Positions 1-7,996 are shown, counted from the stretch's first letter. The stretch: 64,000 nucleotides of DNA from Streptomyces sp. ISL-10 (GCF_018614575.1 NZ_JAGGOJ010000015.1:1-64000), one strand, 5' to 3'. Numbers and translations are program-made. The notes: generated by a model from the sequence alone, not told the origin.

Positions 1-21
1 GTCAAGTCCCGCAAGGGCTGA
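1..21 (+). CDS. C-terminal end of an upstream gene (partial)
   Basis: The first six codons read VKSRKG and are followed by TGA at 19-21. A strong hairpin terminator starts 18 bases later, which supports this being the end of a real gene transcribed rightward. Nothing can be said about its product from six residues. Confidence 0.5.
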   Translation, partial: VKSRKG

Positions 22-39
22 CCGCACATCTTCCCGCCA

Positions 40-72
40 GGGGCCGCACGGTGATCTTCACCGTGCGGCCCC
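40..72 (+). terminator. Intrinsic terminator, 15-bp perfect stem
   Basis: Bases 40-54 pair perfectly with 58-72 around a 3-base loop (TCT). The stem is GC-rich with no clear U-tract, as is usual in Streptomyces. It ends the upstream gene and isolates the aldolase-like gene at 187. Confidence 0.85.
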
Positions 73-123
73 TGCCGGTTGTGGCGGACCATTGACGCAG
101 ATCACGACCGCCCATTAGCTTCT

Positions 124-140
124 TTCAACAGAATGTTGAA
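124..140. promoter_or_regulatory. Palindromic operator candidate TTCAAC-N5-GTTGAA
   Basis: TTCAAC (124-129) and GTTGAA (135-140) form a perfect 6+6 inverted repeat, 46 bases upstream of the aldolase-like start codon. An IclR-type or other repressor controlling that gene would fit. Which regulator binds is unknown. Confidence 0.45.
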
Positions 141-186
141 TCCGTGAGGCGGGAAGCGCGGATACACGGTGTGCGGAGGGTGTGGG

Positions 187-1476
187 ATGGGTCAGCAGGA
201 GAAGGTGGCGACGAGCCTCGCCGGGGCGGTCAGCGAGGGCATCAGCGCCTCCCTGGCGACGGTGGACGCGGAGCTCGCGCGCCGGTACCCGGGAGACCCC
301 GGCACCCGCCAACCCGTCCACACCGTCTACGTCCCCGGCAACGACTTCGCCGCCGACACCATCCGCTCCTGGGGCGACGCAGCCCTGGCCGCGCTCGACG
401 AGCACGCCCCCGACCCCGCCACCCTGGCCCGCGTGCTCGGCCTCGCCGACGATCTCGCCGAGCCCGTCTACACGCGCGTTCGGGCCAAGCTGGAGCGCGA
501 GCCGATCGAGGACCTGCGTGTCGACTTCGAGGACGGGTACGCGGGCCGCGACGAGGACGCCGACGCCGCCCGCGCCGCCTGGCTGATCTCCGAGTCGTAC
601 GCGAAGGGCACCGCGGCGCCGTACATGGGCATCCGCATGAAGTGCATGGAGGCCGCCGTGCGCGACCGGGGCATCCGCACCCTCGACGTCTTCCTCACCG
701 GGCTGATGGAGGCAGGGGGCCTGCCCGGCGGACTCGTCCTCACTCTCCCCAAGGTCACCTACACCGAGCAGGTGTCCGCGATGGTCCGGCTCGTCGAGGA
801 GTTCGAGAAGGCCCGTGGCCTGGAGGCCGGCCGCATCGGCTTCGAGATCCAGATCGAGACCAGCCAGTCCATCCTCGGCCCGGACGGCACCGCCACCGTC
901 GCCCGTATGATCGACGCCGCCGAGGGCCGGGCCACCGGACTGCACTACGGCACCTTCGACTACAGCGCCTGCCTCGGCGTGAGTGCCGCCCACCAGGCCA
1001 GTGACCACCCCGCGGCCGACCACGCCAAGGCCGTCATGCAGGTCGCCGCCGCCGGCACCGGCGTACGCGTCTCCGACGGCTCCACCAACGTCCTGCCCGT
1101 CGGCCCCACCGAGAAGGTCCACGACGCCTGGCGCCTGCACTACGGCCTCACCCGCCGCGCCCTCGCCCGTGCGTACTACCAGGGCTGGGACATGCACCCC
1201 GGCCACCTCCCCACCCGCTACGCCGCCGTCTTCGCCTTCTACCGCGAGGGCTTCGAACAGGCCGCGGCGCGCCTCGCCGCCTACGCCACCCACGCCGGCG
1301 GCGACGTCATGGACGAGCCCGCCACCGCCAAGGCCCTCAGCTCCTACCTGCTGCGCGGCATCGACTGCGGTGCGCTCGACACCACGGAGGTCGCCCGGCT
1401 GACCGGCCTCACGCGGGCCGACCTCGACGGCTTCGCGGCGCCCCGGCGCGGGGAGCTGACGGCCGCGGCCGAGTAA
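187..1476 (+). CDS. DUF6986 / HpcH-HpaI (citrate lyase beta)-like aldolase
   Basis: A 429-aa protein of the HpcH/HpaI aldolase and citrate-lyase-beta superfamily, in the actinobacterial DUF6986 group. Enzymes of this fold cleave or form C-C bonds next to a carboxylate using a divalent metal; the substrate here is not known. Family motifs seen are RVDFEDGYAG near residue 115, LPKVTY, EIQIETSQS with its acidic metal-ligand region, and HYGTFDYSACLG. The ATG at 187 is chosen because GGAGGG lies 6 bases upstream; an in-frame GTG/ATG further up has no such site. It stands alone behind a terminator, with a palindrome in its promoter region. In Streptomyces such genes often lie near purine/allantoin catabolism genes (from memory), but no such neighbour is visible here. 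Confidence 0.85.
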   Translation: MGQQEKVATSLAGAVSEGISASLATVDAELARRYPGDPGTRQPVHTVYVPGNDFAADTIRSWGDAALAALDEHAPDPATLARVLGLADDLAEPVYTRVRAKLEREPIEDLRVDFEDGYAGRDEDADAARAAWLISESYAKGTAAPYMGIRMKCMEAAVRDRGIRTLDVFLTGLMEAGGLPGGLVLTLPKVTYTEQVSAMVRLVEEFEKARGLEAGRIGFEIQIETSQSILGPDGTATVARMIDAAEGRATGLHYGTFDYSACLGVSAAHQASDHPAADHAKAVMQVAAAGTGVRVSDGSTNVLPVGPTEKVHDAWRLHYGLTRRALARAYYQGWDMHPGHLPTRYAAVFAFYREGFEQAAARLAAYATHAGGDVMDEPATAKALSSYLLRGIDCGALDTTEVARLTGLTRADLDGFAAPRRGELTAAAE

Positions 1477-1921
1477 CGGTTGGCCCCGGCCCACTGCTGG
1501 CCCCTCGGGCCGAGAACCGGCTGATGATCAGCAGTGGTCCGGCGGCCCGCTTTCGACCTTGACGGCCACCGGAGTGGCGGTGAGCAGCCGGTACGGCGTT
1601 CACTGCCCAGGAAACAGCTAGTCAAATTTGCTCAGTGGGACGGATCGGCGTACGCTCCTCGGCATGGCTAGCCAAATTTGGCTAGCTGCTCGGAGGAGTT
1701 CGGTGAAGCCGGTACGGCTGCTGGTGCCGGGAGCATTGCGAAGGCGTGGATGCACGGCTATCGGGTCCGCGCGGATCCGGAGTCGTGCGGTGCACGCGAG
1801 GGTCCACCGCCACGTCGGCGGGTCACACGGAGCGCCATCGCCGGCGAGGGCCGCTCCTCCGCGCGGCCGGCCCAGTAGCGGCCCGCCGCCAGCACTCCGC
1901 TCCTTCCGAACGGAGCGACTC
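1477..1921. other. Long leader/intergenic stretch before the VOC gene
   Basis: This 445-base stretch carries two related palindromic sites (separate entry). It also has a leaderless-type start at 1664 (TACGCT 7 bases before ATG) and a strong SD-GTG pair (GGAGGAG then GTG at about 1702). Both are in frame with the VOC gene, but the encoded leader of about 70-85 residues is Arg/Ala-rich and resembles nothing I know. It may be the remains of a gene whose body was lost. Confidence 0.4.
1618..1686. promoter_or_regulatory. Pair of CAAATTTG-centred palindromic operators
   Basis: GCTAGCCAAATTTGGCTAGC at 1667-1686 is a perfect 20-bp palindrome. A degenerate copy (GCTAGTCAAATTTGCTCA) lies at 1618-1635, 49 bases upstream centre to centre. 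Perfect palindromes of this size usually bind a dimeric repressor (MarR or TetR type). No regulator gene is adjacent; the next gene starts 236 bases downstream. Confidence 0.6.
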
Positions 1922-2650
1922 ATGGCCAACGAGTTCACCGTGCCGCTTCTGCCCTGCCGGTCCATCGACGAGATCGTCGAGTTCTACACCATGCTGGGCT
2001 TCACCAAGGCCTACTACCAGGTCCGTCCCAACCCGTACGTGTCCCTGAAACGAGAAGACCTACAGCTGGACTTCTTCGGGATTCCCGGCTTCAAGGCCGA
2101 GAACTCCTACGGGACCTGCCTGGTCATCGTGCCCGACACCGGCGAACTCTTCGAGGCATTCGCCGCGGGCATGCGCGAGGTCCACGGCAAGCTCCTGGTC
2201 TCCGGGATTCCCCGGATGACCCGGCCCCGCAAGCGCAAGAACGCCGACAACCACTCCGGGTTCACCGTCATCGATCCCGGCGGGAACTGGATAAGGATCA
2301 TGGCCGCCAAGTCCACGCCCGAGGAGACGTCAGCCTCCGGGAGACTCGCCACGACCCTTCAGCGCGCGGTCGTCATGGGCGACTCCCACGGCAAGCACGT
2401 ACGAGCGGCCCAGATCCTGGACGCCGCACTGGAACGGGACAAGGGCACTGCGACGGCGGCCGAGCTCCTCGAAGCCCTTGCCTACCGTGCCGAACTCGCA
2501 CTCCGGGCCGACGACACCGCCGCCGCCGGCGACGCCCTCACCCGGGCCCGCGCCCTCATCCTCTCCGAAACCGAGCACGGCCAACTCGCCGGGACCCTGG
2601 CCGGCCTCGAAGACCTGGAGGCCGTCCTCCGCCCATCCCGGCGCCCCTGA
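1922..2650 (+). CDS. VOC (glyoxalase/bleomycin-resistance fold) protein with helical C-terminal extension
   Basis: A 242-aa protein. Residues 1-125 match the vicinal oxygen chelate fold of bleomycin-resistance and glyoxalase-like proteins: a PLLPCRSIDEIVEFY start, a VSLKREDLQLDFFGI strand and a VIDPGGNWIRI strand near residue 120. Residues 135-242 are Ala/Leu-rich helices resembling a TPR-like bundle, which is longer than a plain VOC domain. The ATG at 1922 follows GGAG with 7-base spacing. The sequence alone does not separate metabolite binding, drug sequestration and an enzymatic role. It has no operon partners. Confidence 0.8.
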   Translation: MANEFTVPLLPCRSIDEIVEFYTMLGFTKAYYQVRPNPYVSLKREDLQLDFFGIPGFKAENSYGTCLVIVPDTGELFEAFAAGMREVHGKLLVSGIPRMTRPRKRKNADNHSGFTVIDPGGNWIRIMAAKSTPEETSASGRLATTLQRAVVMGDSHGKHVRAAQILDAALERDKGTATAAELLEALAYRAELALRADDTAAAGDALTRARALILSETEHGQLAGTLAGLEDLEAVLRPSRRP

Positions 2651-2994
2651 CCCACACCCGGGACCGGTGCCGCGCGGCAGTACGGACGCAGTGCGAGGCA
2701 CGCGCCGCGATGCCCCGGCCGGGCGGCCCGAGCCAAGCGCCCGAAAGCATGAATCCCGGCACTGAGCTGTCGTCAGGTTCCGTAGCCGAAAAGGAGCTTG
2801 GATCCCGCGCCCAGCATCGGTGTGGGCAAGCCCATGACGGTGAACCTGGCCGTGCTGTCGGACGGCTACTCGTCTCCCGCGCGCCCGGCGGACGAGTTCG
2901 GCTACACGCTGGGACCCCGGCCGGCGTCCGTGGTCCGTTCGGCCGGCCGGCATCTCGAACAGCGGCCGCGCCGGTCCGGGCGGAACCGGCGCGC

Positions 2995-3155
2995 GGGCGC
3001 TGGAGTTGTCCTTTGCCTCCAGGAGCTGGCCCTTGCCGGAGGTCCTGTGGGTGTGGAAGTCACAGCGGGCGCAAGCCATACGGTGCGGGCACTGCTGGAA
3101 GAAGGTGTAGGTGCAGTACCCGTCTGCGAGGTCGTAGTTACCGCCGGCGCTCGCC
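2995..3155 (-). pseudogene. Relic of a recombinase/transposase C-terminus
   Basis: Read leftward, one frame encodes NYDLADGYCTYTFFQQCPH followed by RMACARCDF and QLLEAK. From memory, this Cys-rich tail is characteristic of large actinobacterial tyrosine-recombinase/transposase proteins (Tn554 TnpA/B-like integrases). The match is limited to about 50 residues; flanking sequence on both sides is out of frame or unrelated. The rest of 2651-3224 holds no gene I can support. Confidence 0.6.
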
Positions 3156-3224
3156 CGACGCGGCTGCTCCGTGGGTGACCGTCTCCCGATCGGCCTGGAC
3201 CTCGATGGTGCGGACGTTGCGGGG

Positions 3225-3758
3225 CTATCGCCTCGGGCTCGGCTGCTGGGGTCTGTGCGCGTCGCGCAACAGGTCAGGCGCCAGTTGGCGGTGCTTCTTG
3301 GCCAGCGGCAGCCAGATGTGTGATGCCACGGGGCGGTCGTAGCGGACGAACGTGGCGAGGGAGACGTGTTCGTCATCGGCCCGGACGACGAGGTGGCCGG
3401 TCATGAACCAGGAACGTGCCTCCAGCCTGATCCAGTCATCTCCGCGGTCCGCGACCTGCCATCCGGCCACCCGGTGCGGTGACGCCGTGAGCCGCAGGCC
3501 GAGAAGTGCGCGCCAGATGAACTGCCCCGCGCGGCCCGCCACGTCTTCGAACATGATCCTGGCCCACTGCTCGGGTGACCTGCCTGGAACCCCGCCGGTC
3601 ATGGTGAAGACGTCGACGTAGCTGGGGTCGGTCATGGTGCTGAGGGCGCGGATCTGCTCGGGAACCGGCTGCTGTCGGCGGACGGCCGGCACGGAGGCCA
3701 CCGCCTCCTTCGAGCCAACCCGGTGTACGCCACGGCCTGTTTCTGGTTCGACGTTCAT
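3225..3758 (-). CDS. Small SRPBCC/DUF2867-like protein
   Basis: A 177-aa soluble protein without signal or membrane segments. It has a MTDPSYVDVFTMTGG region, then AGRAGQFIWRALLGL, a strand-rich centre (GDDWIRLEARSWFMTGHLVV) and a C-terminal helix near SHIWLPLAKKHRQLAP, which suggests a ligand-binding SRPBCC/DUF2867-like fold. No reaction can be assigned. The ATG at 3758 is chosen over longer options because GGGAGGG lies 5 bases upstream. It diverges from the TetR gene at 3846, with the TetR-type palindrome between them, so it is probably repressed by that regulator. Confidence 0.7.
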   Translation of the reverse strand: MNVEPETGRGVHRVGSKEAVASVPAVRRQQPVPEQIRALSTMTDPSYVDVFTMTGGVPGRSPEQWARIMFEDVAGRAGQFIWRALLGLRLTASPHRVAGWQVADRGDDWIRLEARSWFMTGHLVVRADDEHVSLATFVRYDRPVASHIWLPLAKKHRQLAPDLLRDAHRPQQPSPRR

Positions 3759-3812
3759 ACGCCCTCCCCTTGTGGTCGGTCTGTGGAGCGGCACAGCATC
3801 CGGATGTTAACC

Positions 3813-3824
3813 TACATGCATGTA
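3813..3824. promoter_or_regulatory. TetR-type operator TACATGCATGTA
   Basis: A perfect 12-bp palindrome followed by further TATG repeats (to about 3830). It lies in the 87-base divergent region between the SRPBCC-like gene and the TetR gene. Its position suggests autorepression plus control of both flanking transcripts. Confidence 0.6.
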
Positions 3825-3845
3825 TGTATGTGAGGTGAGGTGACT

Positions 3846-4523
3846 ATGGCGGGGAAGCCGGAGGGCGTTCGCCGGGCGCAGGCGGACCGACGGGCCCGGA
3901 CCAGGAGTGCTCTGCTGGAGGCCGCGGCGCGGGGCCTGTCCAAGTACGGGTACGCCAATCTGGTGCTGGAGCGCGTGGCCGGCGAGGCGGGTTATACGCG
4001 CGGCGCCCTGTATCACCTGTTCGCCAACAAGGAAGACCTGGCGCTGGCGGTGGTGAAGTGGGTGGAGGAGACGTGGGAGGCCGAGGTGGGCCGTCTCGTC
4101 GCCGCGGAAGCCGACCCTGTCGACGCGCTGATGGCGCTGGCCCGGGGGCATGCCGTCTACTGCCGCCGCGACGTGGCCAGCGTCATGATGACCCTGAGGG
4201 TCGAGTTCGCCGGTCAGGACCATCCAGTCGGCCGGGCGATCACGGACATCGTCGACCGGCTCGAAGCCGACTGCGCCGGTCTGATCGCGGCCGGACGCAG
4301 CAGCGGCGCGATCCCGCCCGGGCCGCCGCCTGCCGAGACGGCATCGGCCTATCTCGGCATCGTGGAGGCGGTCGGGATCCAGCTCGCCGGCCACGCTCCC
4401 TACGACGTCGAACTCGCCGACAGGGCCGTCCGAGGCGTGCTCGGCCTGCCGCCCGTCTCGGCCGATCCCCCGAGCGTTGGAGCTTCCGCTCGCGCACACA
4501 CGGCTACGGAGGTCCACGAATGA
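3846..4523 (+). CDS. TetR/AcrR-family transcriptional regulator
   Basis: A 225-aa one-component repressor. The N-terminal helix-turn-helix runs from about residue 15 to 60: a RTRSALLEAAARGLSKYGY helix, then ERVAGEAGYTRGALYHLFANKEDL, the typical TetR recognition helix ending. The C-terminal ligand domain is helical and shows no assignable ligand. The ATG at 3846 follows GAGGTGAGG; an upstream GTG at 3840 is in frame but lies inside the SD. Its stop overlaps the next gene's start (ATGA), so it is co-transcribed with the DUF2867 gene at 4520. The TACATGCATGTA palindrome upstream is its likely operator. Confidence 0.9.
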   Translation: MAGKPEGVRRAQADRRARTRSALLEAAARGLSKYGYANLVLERVAGEAGYTRGALYHLFANKEDLALAVVKWVEETWEAEVGRLVAAEADPVDALMALARGHAVYCRRDVASVMMTLRVEFAGQDHPVGRAITDIVDRLEADCAGLIAAGRSSGAIPPGPPPAETASAYLGIVEAVGIQLAGHAPYDVELADRAVRGVLGLPPVSADPPSVGASARAHTATEVHE

Positions 4524-5128
4524 AGTTGCCGAACACCGCCCACACGTCGCGTCCCTGGCGAATCCACGAGGTCACCCCCGGCTTCAAGGTCGAGGATGTG
4601 TGGGCGCTGCCGACGCCGGGCGGTCCCGACGAGTTCCCCCGGCTGGTGTCGAGCATGGTCTCGGACTCGGAGTCGGGCACCTTTCCTGAGGGTGCCCCCC
4701 TGGTGGTCCGTTTCCTTTGGGCGGCCCGTTGGAGGATCGGAGCACTGTTCGGGTGGGACGGCGGGGACGCTGGTGTCGGCTCCCGGGTTACCTCGCTCAG
4801 GGACCGGCTGCCGAGCGATCTGCATGCGGCACCACGGGGCCCGGACTTCAATGACGTCCCCTTCAGGTCGCTGTACCTGCTTACGGACGAGTGGGCGTCG
4901 GAGATGGCCAACCGGACCGTGCACACCGTCATGCACATGAGCTGGGTTCCCGACGGATCCGGCGGCTACCGCGGCCAGATGGCGGTCCTGGTCAAGCCGA
5001 ACGGACGGCTCGGAGCCGCCTACATGACCGCCATCAAGCCGTTCCGGTCCCTGATCGTGACTCCGGCACTCATGAGAAGCATCGAACGCGGCTGGAGGGC
5101 GAGCGCGGACGGCGCGACCAAGGCTTAG
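4520..5128 (+). CDS. DUF2867-family protein
   Basis: A 202-aa protein resembling DUF2867, a small helix-grip/SRPBCC-like family often found beside TetR regulators or short-chain dehydrogenases. The N-terminus reads LPNTAHTSRPWRIHEV. The core includes FRSLYLLTDEWASEMANRTVH and a C-terminal MTAIKPFRSLIVTP segment. The function is unknown; lipid or quinone-like ligand binding is only inference. It starts within the TetR stop codon (4-base overlap) behind GGAGG, so the two are translationally coupled and probably share the TetR-controlled promoter. Confidence 0.75.
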   Translation: MKLPNTAHTSRPWRIHEVTPGFKVEDVWALPTPGGPDEFPRLVSSMVSDSESGTFPEGAPLVVRFLWAARWRIGALFGWDGGDAGVGSRVTSLRDRLPSDLHAAPRGPDFNDVPFRSLYLLTDEWASEMANRTVHTVMHMSWVPDGSGGYRGQMAVLVKPNGRLGAAYMTAIKPFRSLIVTPALMRSIERGWRASADGATKA

Positions 5129-5218
5129 CTGTGCGTTTTCGGCAGGGCGGCACGTCGTACGTCATGACACACGACACCCCAATGCGGGATCTCCGGCACT
5201 GACCCCCGAGGACCCGGC

Positions 5219-5425
5219 GACGGCTCCACCACTCATCTCACGCGCGGCGGCGAACTCGTCGGGTCCCTCGACCACTTGGCGCCCGAGGGGCCCTGGGAAC
5301 GATCCGGGCCCGGCCTCCGACGTATGGGCGCTCGGCGCGACGTTGTACGCCGCGGTCGAAAGGGCGTTGCCCTTCCGCCGTACGTCCCCGCGGTCCGCGC
5401 TCACCGCGAACGCGGGGCGGCACCA
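5219..5425 (+). pseudogene. Relic of a Ser/Thr protein kinase catalytic domain
   Basis: One frame reads GELVGSLDHLAPE, the activation-loop end and APE motif (subdomain VIII). After a shift near 5290, another frame reads ASDVWALGATLYAAVE followed by LPFRRTSP, the subdomain IX region of Streptomyces-type kinases. The ATP-binding lobe, the catalytic loop and the C-terminus are absent. This is a truncated, frameshifted fragment of about 70 codons; the rest of 5129-5582 shows no gene. Confidence 0.7.
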
Positions 5426-5454
5426 CGGGCCCGACGGCGGCATGACCGGCGGCT

Positions 5455-5505
5455 CGCGGACCGGGATCGGACCGGGATCGGGCCGGGATCGGGCCGGCGG
5501 GGTTC
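5455..5505. repeat. Degenerate GGGATCGG direct repeats
   Basis: Three to four imperfect copies of a roughly 12-base unit (ACCGGGATCGG / GCCGGGATCGG) lie just downstream of the LacI-type gene stop. Such short repeats are common in Streptomyces intergenic DNA. No function is assigned. Confidence 0.5.
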
Positions 5506-5524
5506 TCGCCCGAGCGGCGCGGGA

Positions 5525-6583
5525 TCAGGCCGGCGGGGGGATCTCGCCGGAGCCGCGTGGAATCAACACCGTGTCCAGCGTGACCTGCGTCGGTTCCTCG
5601 TTCACTCCGTCCAGCCTGCGGAACAGCCGCTCCGCAGCCGTGCGGCCCAGCGTGGCCGAGTCCTGGGCTATGACCGTGATGCCGAGCAGATCGGCGAGCT
5701 CGATGTCGTCGAACCCGACCAGCGCGACCGGCTCCTCGTGTCCGGCGAGGAACCGCACCACGGTCACCGTCACCCGGTTGTTGCCCGCGAAGATCGCGGT
5801 GACCGGCTCTGGCGCAGTGAGCATCGCCGCCACCGCGTCCCGGACCCGCTCCGGCGCCGTGGAGCCCAGCGAGACCCAGGAATCGTCGATCTCCAGACCG
5901 GCGTCCTCCATCGCCGCGCGATAGCCGCGCAGTCGCTCGACCGCGGTGTGGATGCGCGGCTGGTCGCCGAGGAAGGCGATACGCCGGTGGCCGTGCGCTA
6001 TCAGATGCGCCACGCCCGCGCGTGCTCCGCCGAAGCTGTCGGACATCACCGTGTCCGCCTCGATCCGCCCTGCCGGACGGTCGACGAACACCGTGGCCAC
6101 GCCCGCCTTGATCTCCGGCTCCAGGTAGCGGTGGTCGTCACCGGCCGGGATCACGATCAGCCCGTCCACCCGGCGCGCGCACAGCGCGAGCACCAACTCC
6201 TGCTCGCGATCGGGGTCCTCGGCGCTGGAACCGTTGATCAGCAGGGCGCCGTGTGACCTGGCGACCTCCTCGACGGCACGGCTGAGCGGCCCGTAGAAGG
6301 GGTCGGCAAGGTCCTCCAGCACCAGCCCGATGGACGCGGTCCTGCCCTTCCTGAGCACCCGCGCACTGTCGTTGCGGCGGAACCCGAGGGACTCGATGGC
6401 CTCCTGCACCCGCCGCTCGGTGTCGGGCGTGACGCCCGGCTCGCCGTTGACCACCCGCGAGACGGTCTTGAGGCCCACCCCGGCGCGCGCCGCGACGTCC
6501 TTCATCGTCGGCCGATTTCCGTAGCGCGGCTCAGGGCCTCGGGGACTCACCGGCGACTGCGGGGGACGGGTCGTATCGGCCAC
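5525..6583 (-). CDS. LacI-family transcriptional regulator
   Basis: A 352-aa repressor of sugar metabolism genes. The HTH lies near residues 27-50 (TMKDVAARAGVGLKTVSRV) followed by the hinge helix (ARVLRKGRTASIGLV). The remainder is a periplasmic-binding-protein-like sugar-sensing domain (LVLEDLADPFYG, DGLIVIP, GHRRIAFLGD, VGFDDIELAD). The GTG at 6583 gives the usual family length. An ATG at 6649 is in frame but adds 22 residues containing a rare AGA codon. The gene diverges from the ROK kinase, with a LacI-type palindrome between them, so it likely represses itself and the kinase. The inducer is not predictable. Confidence 0.88.
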   Translation of the reverse strand: MADTTRPPQSPVSPRGPEPRYGNRPTMKDVAARAGVGLKTVSRVVNGEPGVTPDTERRVQEAIESLGFRRNDSARVLRKGRTASIGLVLEDLADPFYGPLSRAVEEVARSHGALLINGSSAEDPDREQELVLALCARRVDGLIVIPAGDDHRYLEPEIKAGVATVFVDRPAGRIEADTVMSDSFGGARAGVAHLIAHGHRRIAFLGDQPRIHTAVERLRGYRAAMEDAGLEIDDSWVSLGSTAPERVRDAVAAMLTAPEPVTAIFAGNNRVTVTVVRFLAGHEEPVALVGFDDIELADLLGITVIAQDSATLGRTAAERLFRRLDGVNEEPTQVTLDTVLIPRGSGEIPPPA

Positions 6584-6657
6584 GGTGAGCTTTCTGTCCG
6601 AGGGCAGGCGGTCGCGTTCGATGGTATGGGATGGTGTGGCGTCGGGCATAGGGCCTG

Positions 6658-6669
6658 GACAACGTTGTC
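6658..6669. promoter_or_regulatory. LacI-type operator GACAACGTTGTC
   Basis: A perfect 12-bp palindrome with a central CG, the hallmark of LacI-family sites. It lies between the divergent LacI-type gene and ROK kinase gene. A half-site-like GACTGTTGTC follows at 6680-6690. Confidence 0.75.
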
Positions 6670-6732
6670 AGAGAAATGGAGACTGTTGTCGAATCCGCAG
6701 GTCCGACAGTCTCCCCGGGGGATCCCACACCG

Positions 6733-7692
6733 ATGCATACCAGCCTCGTCGCCGCTCTCGACATCGGCGGCACCAAGATCGCCGGCGCGCTGGTGGACGG
6801 GGGTGGCGCCCTTCTGCTGCGAACGCAGCGGCCCACACCGGCCCGCGAGAGCGGCGACACGGTGATGCACACGGTCGAGAGCGTCCTCGCCGACCTGACG
6901 GCGTCGCCGTTGTGGGCGGGCGTGCGGGCGGTCGGCATCGGCAGCGCGGGCCCCGTGGACCGCTCGACCGGCACGGTCAGCCCGGTCAACGTCCCCGGCT
7001 GGCGCGACTTCCCGCTCGTCGAGCGGGTCTCCCGGGCCGTCGGTGGACTGCCCGTGGAGCTCGTCGGCGACGGCGTCGCGATGACGGCCGCCGAGCACTG
7101 GCTCGGCGCGGCCCGGGGCCACGACAACGCGCTCTGCATGGTCGTCTCGACAGGGGTCGGCGGCGGCCTGGTACTGAACGGCCGCCTCCATGCGGGCCCC
7201 ACGGGCAACGCCGGGCACATCGGCCACATCAGCGTCGATCTCGACGGCGACGCCTGCCCGTGCGGTGCGCGCGGCTGCATCGAGCGGATCGCCAGCGGTC
7301 CCAACATCGCCCGCCGCGCCGTGGAGAACGGCTGGCGCCCCGGCTCCGACGGTGACGCCTCGGCCGCCGCGGTGGCCGAGGCCGCACGCGCGGGCGATCC
7401 GGTCGCGACCGCCTCGTTCGCCCGCGCGGCCCAGGCCCTCGCCGCGGGGATCGCCGCGACCGCGACCCTGGTCGAGATCGACGTCGCCGTGATCGGCGGT
7501 GGCGTGGCGGGAGCGGGTGACGTGCTCTTCGCGCCCCTGCGCCGTGCGCTGCGCGACTACGCCACGCTGTCGTTCGTGCAGCGCCTGACGGTGGTGCCCG
7601 CGCGGATGGGCCCGGACGCGGGCCTGGTCGGCGCGGCCGCGGCGGCGACGCTCGGGCGGGGCGAGACTCCGGTGGCGGCGGCCCGCGCCTGA
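6733..7692 (+). CDS. ROK-family sugar kinase (glucokinase/N-acylhexosamine kinase type)
   Basis: A 319-aa cytoplasmic kinase. The phosphate-binding motif DIGGTK is at residues 10-15, and the ROK zinc and sugar motif GHI...CPCGARGCIE is near residue 170. It is a full-length single ROK domain without an N-terminal HTH, so it is an enzyme, unlike the ROK gene at 21951. ROK kinases phosphorylate glucose, N-acetylglucosamine, N-acetylmannosamine or fructose; the exact sugar cannot be read here. The ATG at 6733 places DIGGT close to the N-terminus, as is usual. It is probably controlled by the divergent LacI-family regulator. Confidence 0.87.
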   Translation: MHTSLVAALDIGGTKIAGALVDGGGALLLRTQRPTPARESGDTVMHTVESVLADLTASPLWAGVRAVGIGSAGPVDRSTGTVSPVNVPGWRDFPLVERVSRAVGGLPVELVGDGVAMTAAEHWLGAARGHDNALCMVVSTGVGGGLVLNGRLHAGPTGNAGHIGHISVDLDGDACPCGARGCIERIASGPNIARRAVENGWRPGSDGDASAAAVAEAARAGDPVATASFARAAQALAAGIAATATLVEIDVAVIGGGVAGAGDVLFAPLRRALRDYATLSFVQRLTVVPARMGPDAGLVGAAAAATLGRGETPVAAARA

Positions 7693-7788
7693 CGGTCGCC
7701 GTGTCCGGCGGGTGGCGGACCGGTCCGTGAGCTCGGCTCGCCCGGGGTGGGCCGGGCCGTGCGGGAGCCGGTCACGGCAGCCGACCCA

Positions 7789-7814
7789 CCCGGGGCACCC
7801 GGGAGCGCCCCGGG
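7789..7814. terminator. Candidate bidirectional terminator
   Basis: CCCGGGGC (7789-7796) pairs with GCCCCGGG (7807-7814) around a 10-base loop. It sits between the convergent ROK kinase gene and the small gene at 7820. Confidence 0.45.
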
Positions 7815-7819
7815 CGCGC

Positions 7820-7996
7820 TCACCAGGCGTGCTCCGTCTGCTGCTGCGGGACGACCACCAGGAACGCGTCCGACTCCAGGTCCATCACCACCTCCGCGGC
7901 CAGCCCCTCGTCCCGGCGGTGCCGGGCGTACTCCTCGGCGTGCCAGCTGCCCCGCGGGTCACCCGCGGGGAACTTCTCCAACACCGTGCGGCGCAT
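7820..7996 (-). CDS. Small conserved hypothetical protein (58 aa)
   Basis: A 58-codon gene starting MRRTVLEKFPAGDPRGSWHA, rich in charged residues in the middle and ending VVPQQQTEHAW. I recall similar small proteins in many Streptomyces, but no function is known to me. The ATG at 7996 follows GAGGGG 8 bases upstream on the minus strand, codon third positions are almost all G or C, and the stop is at 7820-7822. It shares the short upstream region with the divergent kinase-Nudix gene at 8162. Confidence 0.7.
   Translation of the reverse strand: MRRTVLEKFPAGDPRGSWHAEEYARHRRDEGLAAEVVMDLESDAFLVVVPQQQTEHAW

Noticed and set aside
115..1494. Long minus-strand open frame opposite the aldolase-like gene
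   Set aside because: It is a GC-skew shadow: Gly/Val/Arg-rich product, no motifs, and the plus-strand gene has clear family motifs and an SD.
2330..3376. Long minus-strand frame spanning the VOC end to the SRPBCC-like gene
   Set aside because: It overlaps two better supported genes; only its recombinase-like segment is meaningful, and that is listed as a relic.
5162..5443. Minus-strand 93-residue frame downstream of the DUF2867 gene
   Set aside because: The plus strand of the same DNA shows kinase motifs; the minus frame has no recognisable features.
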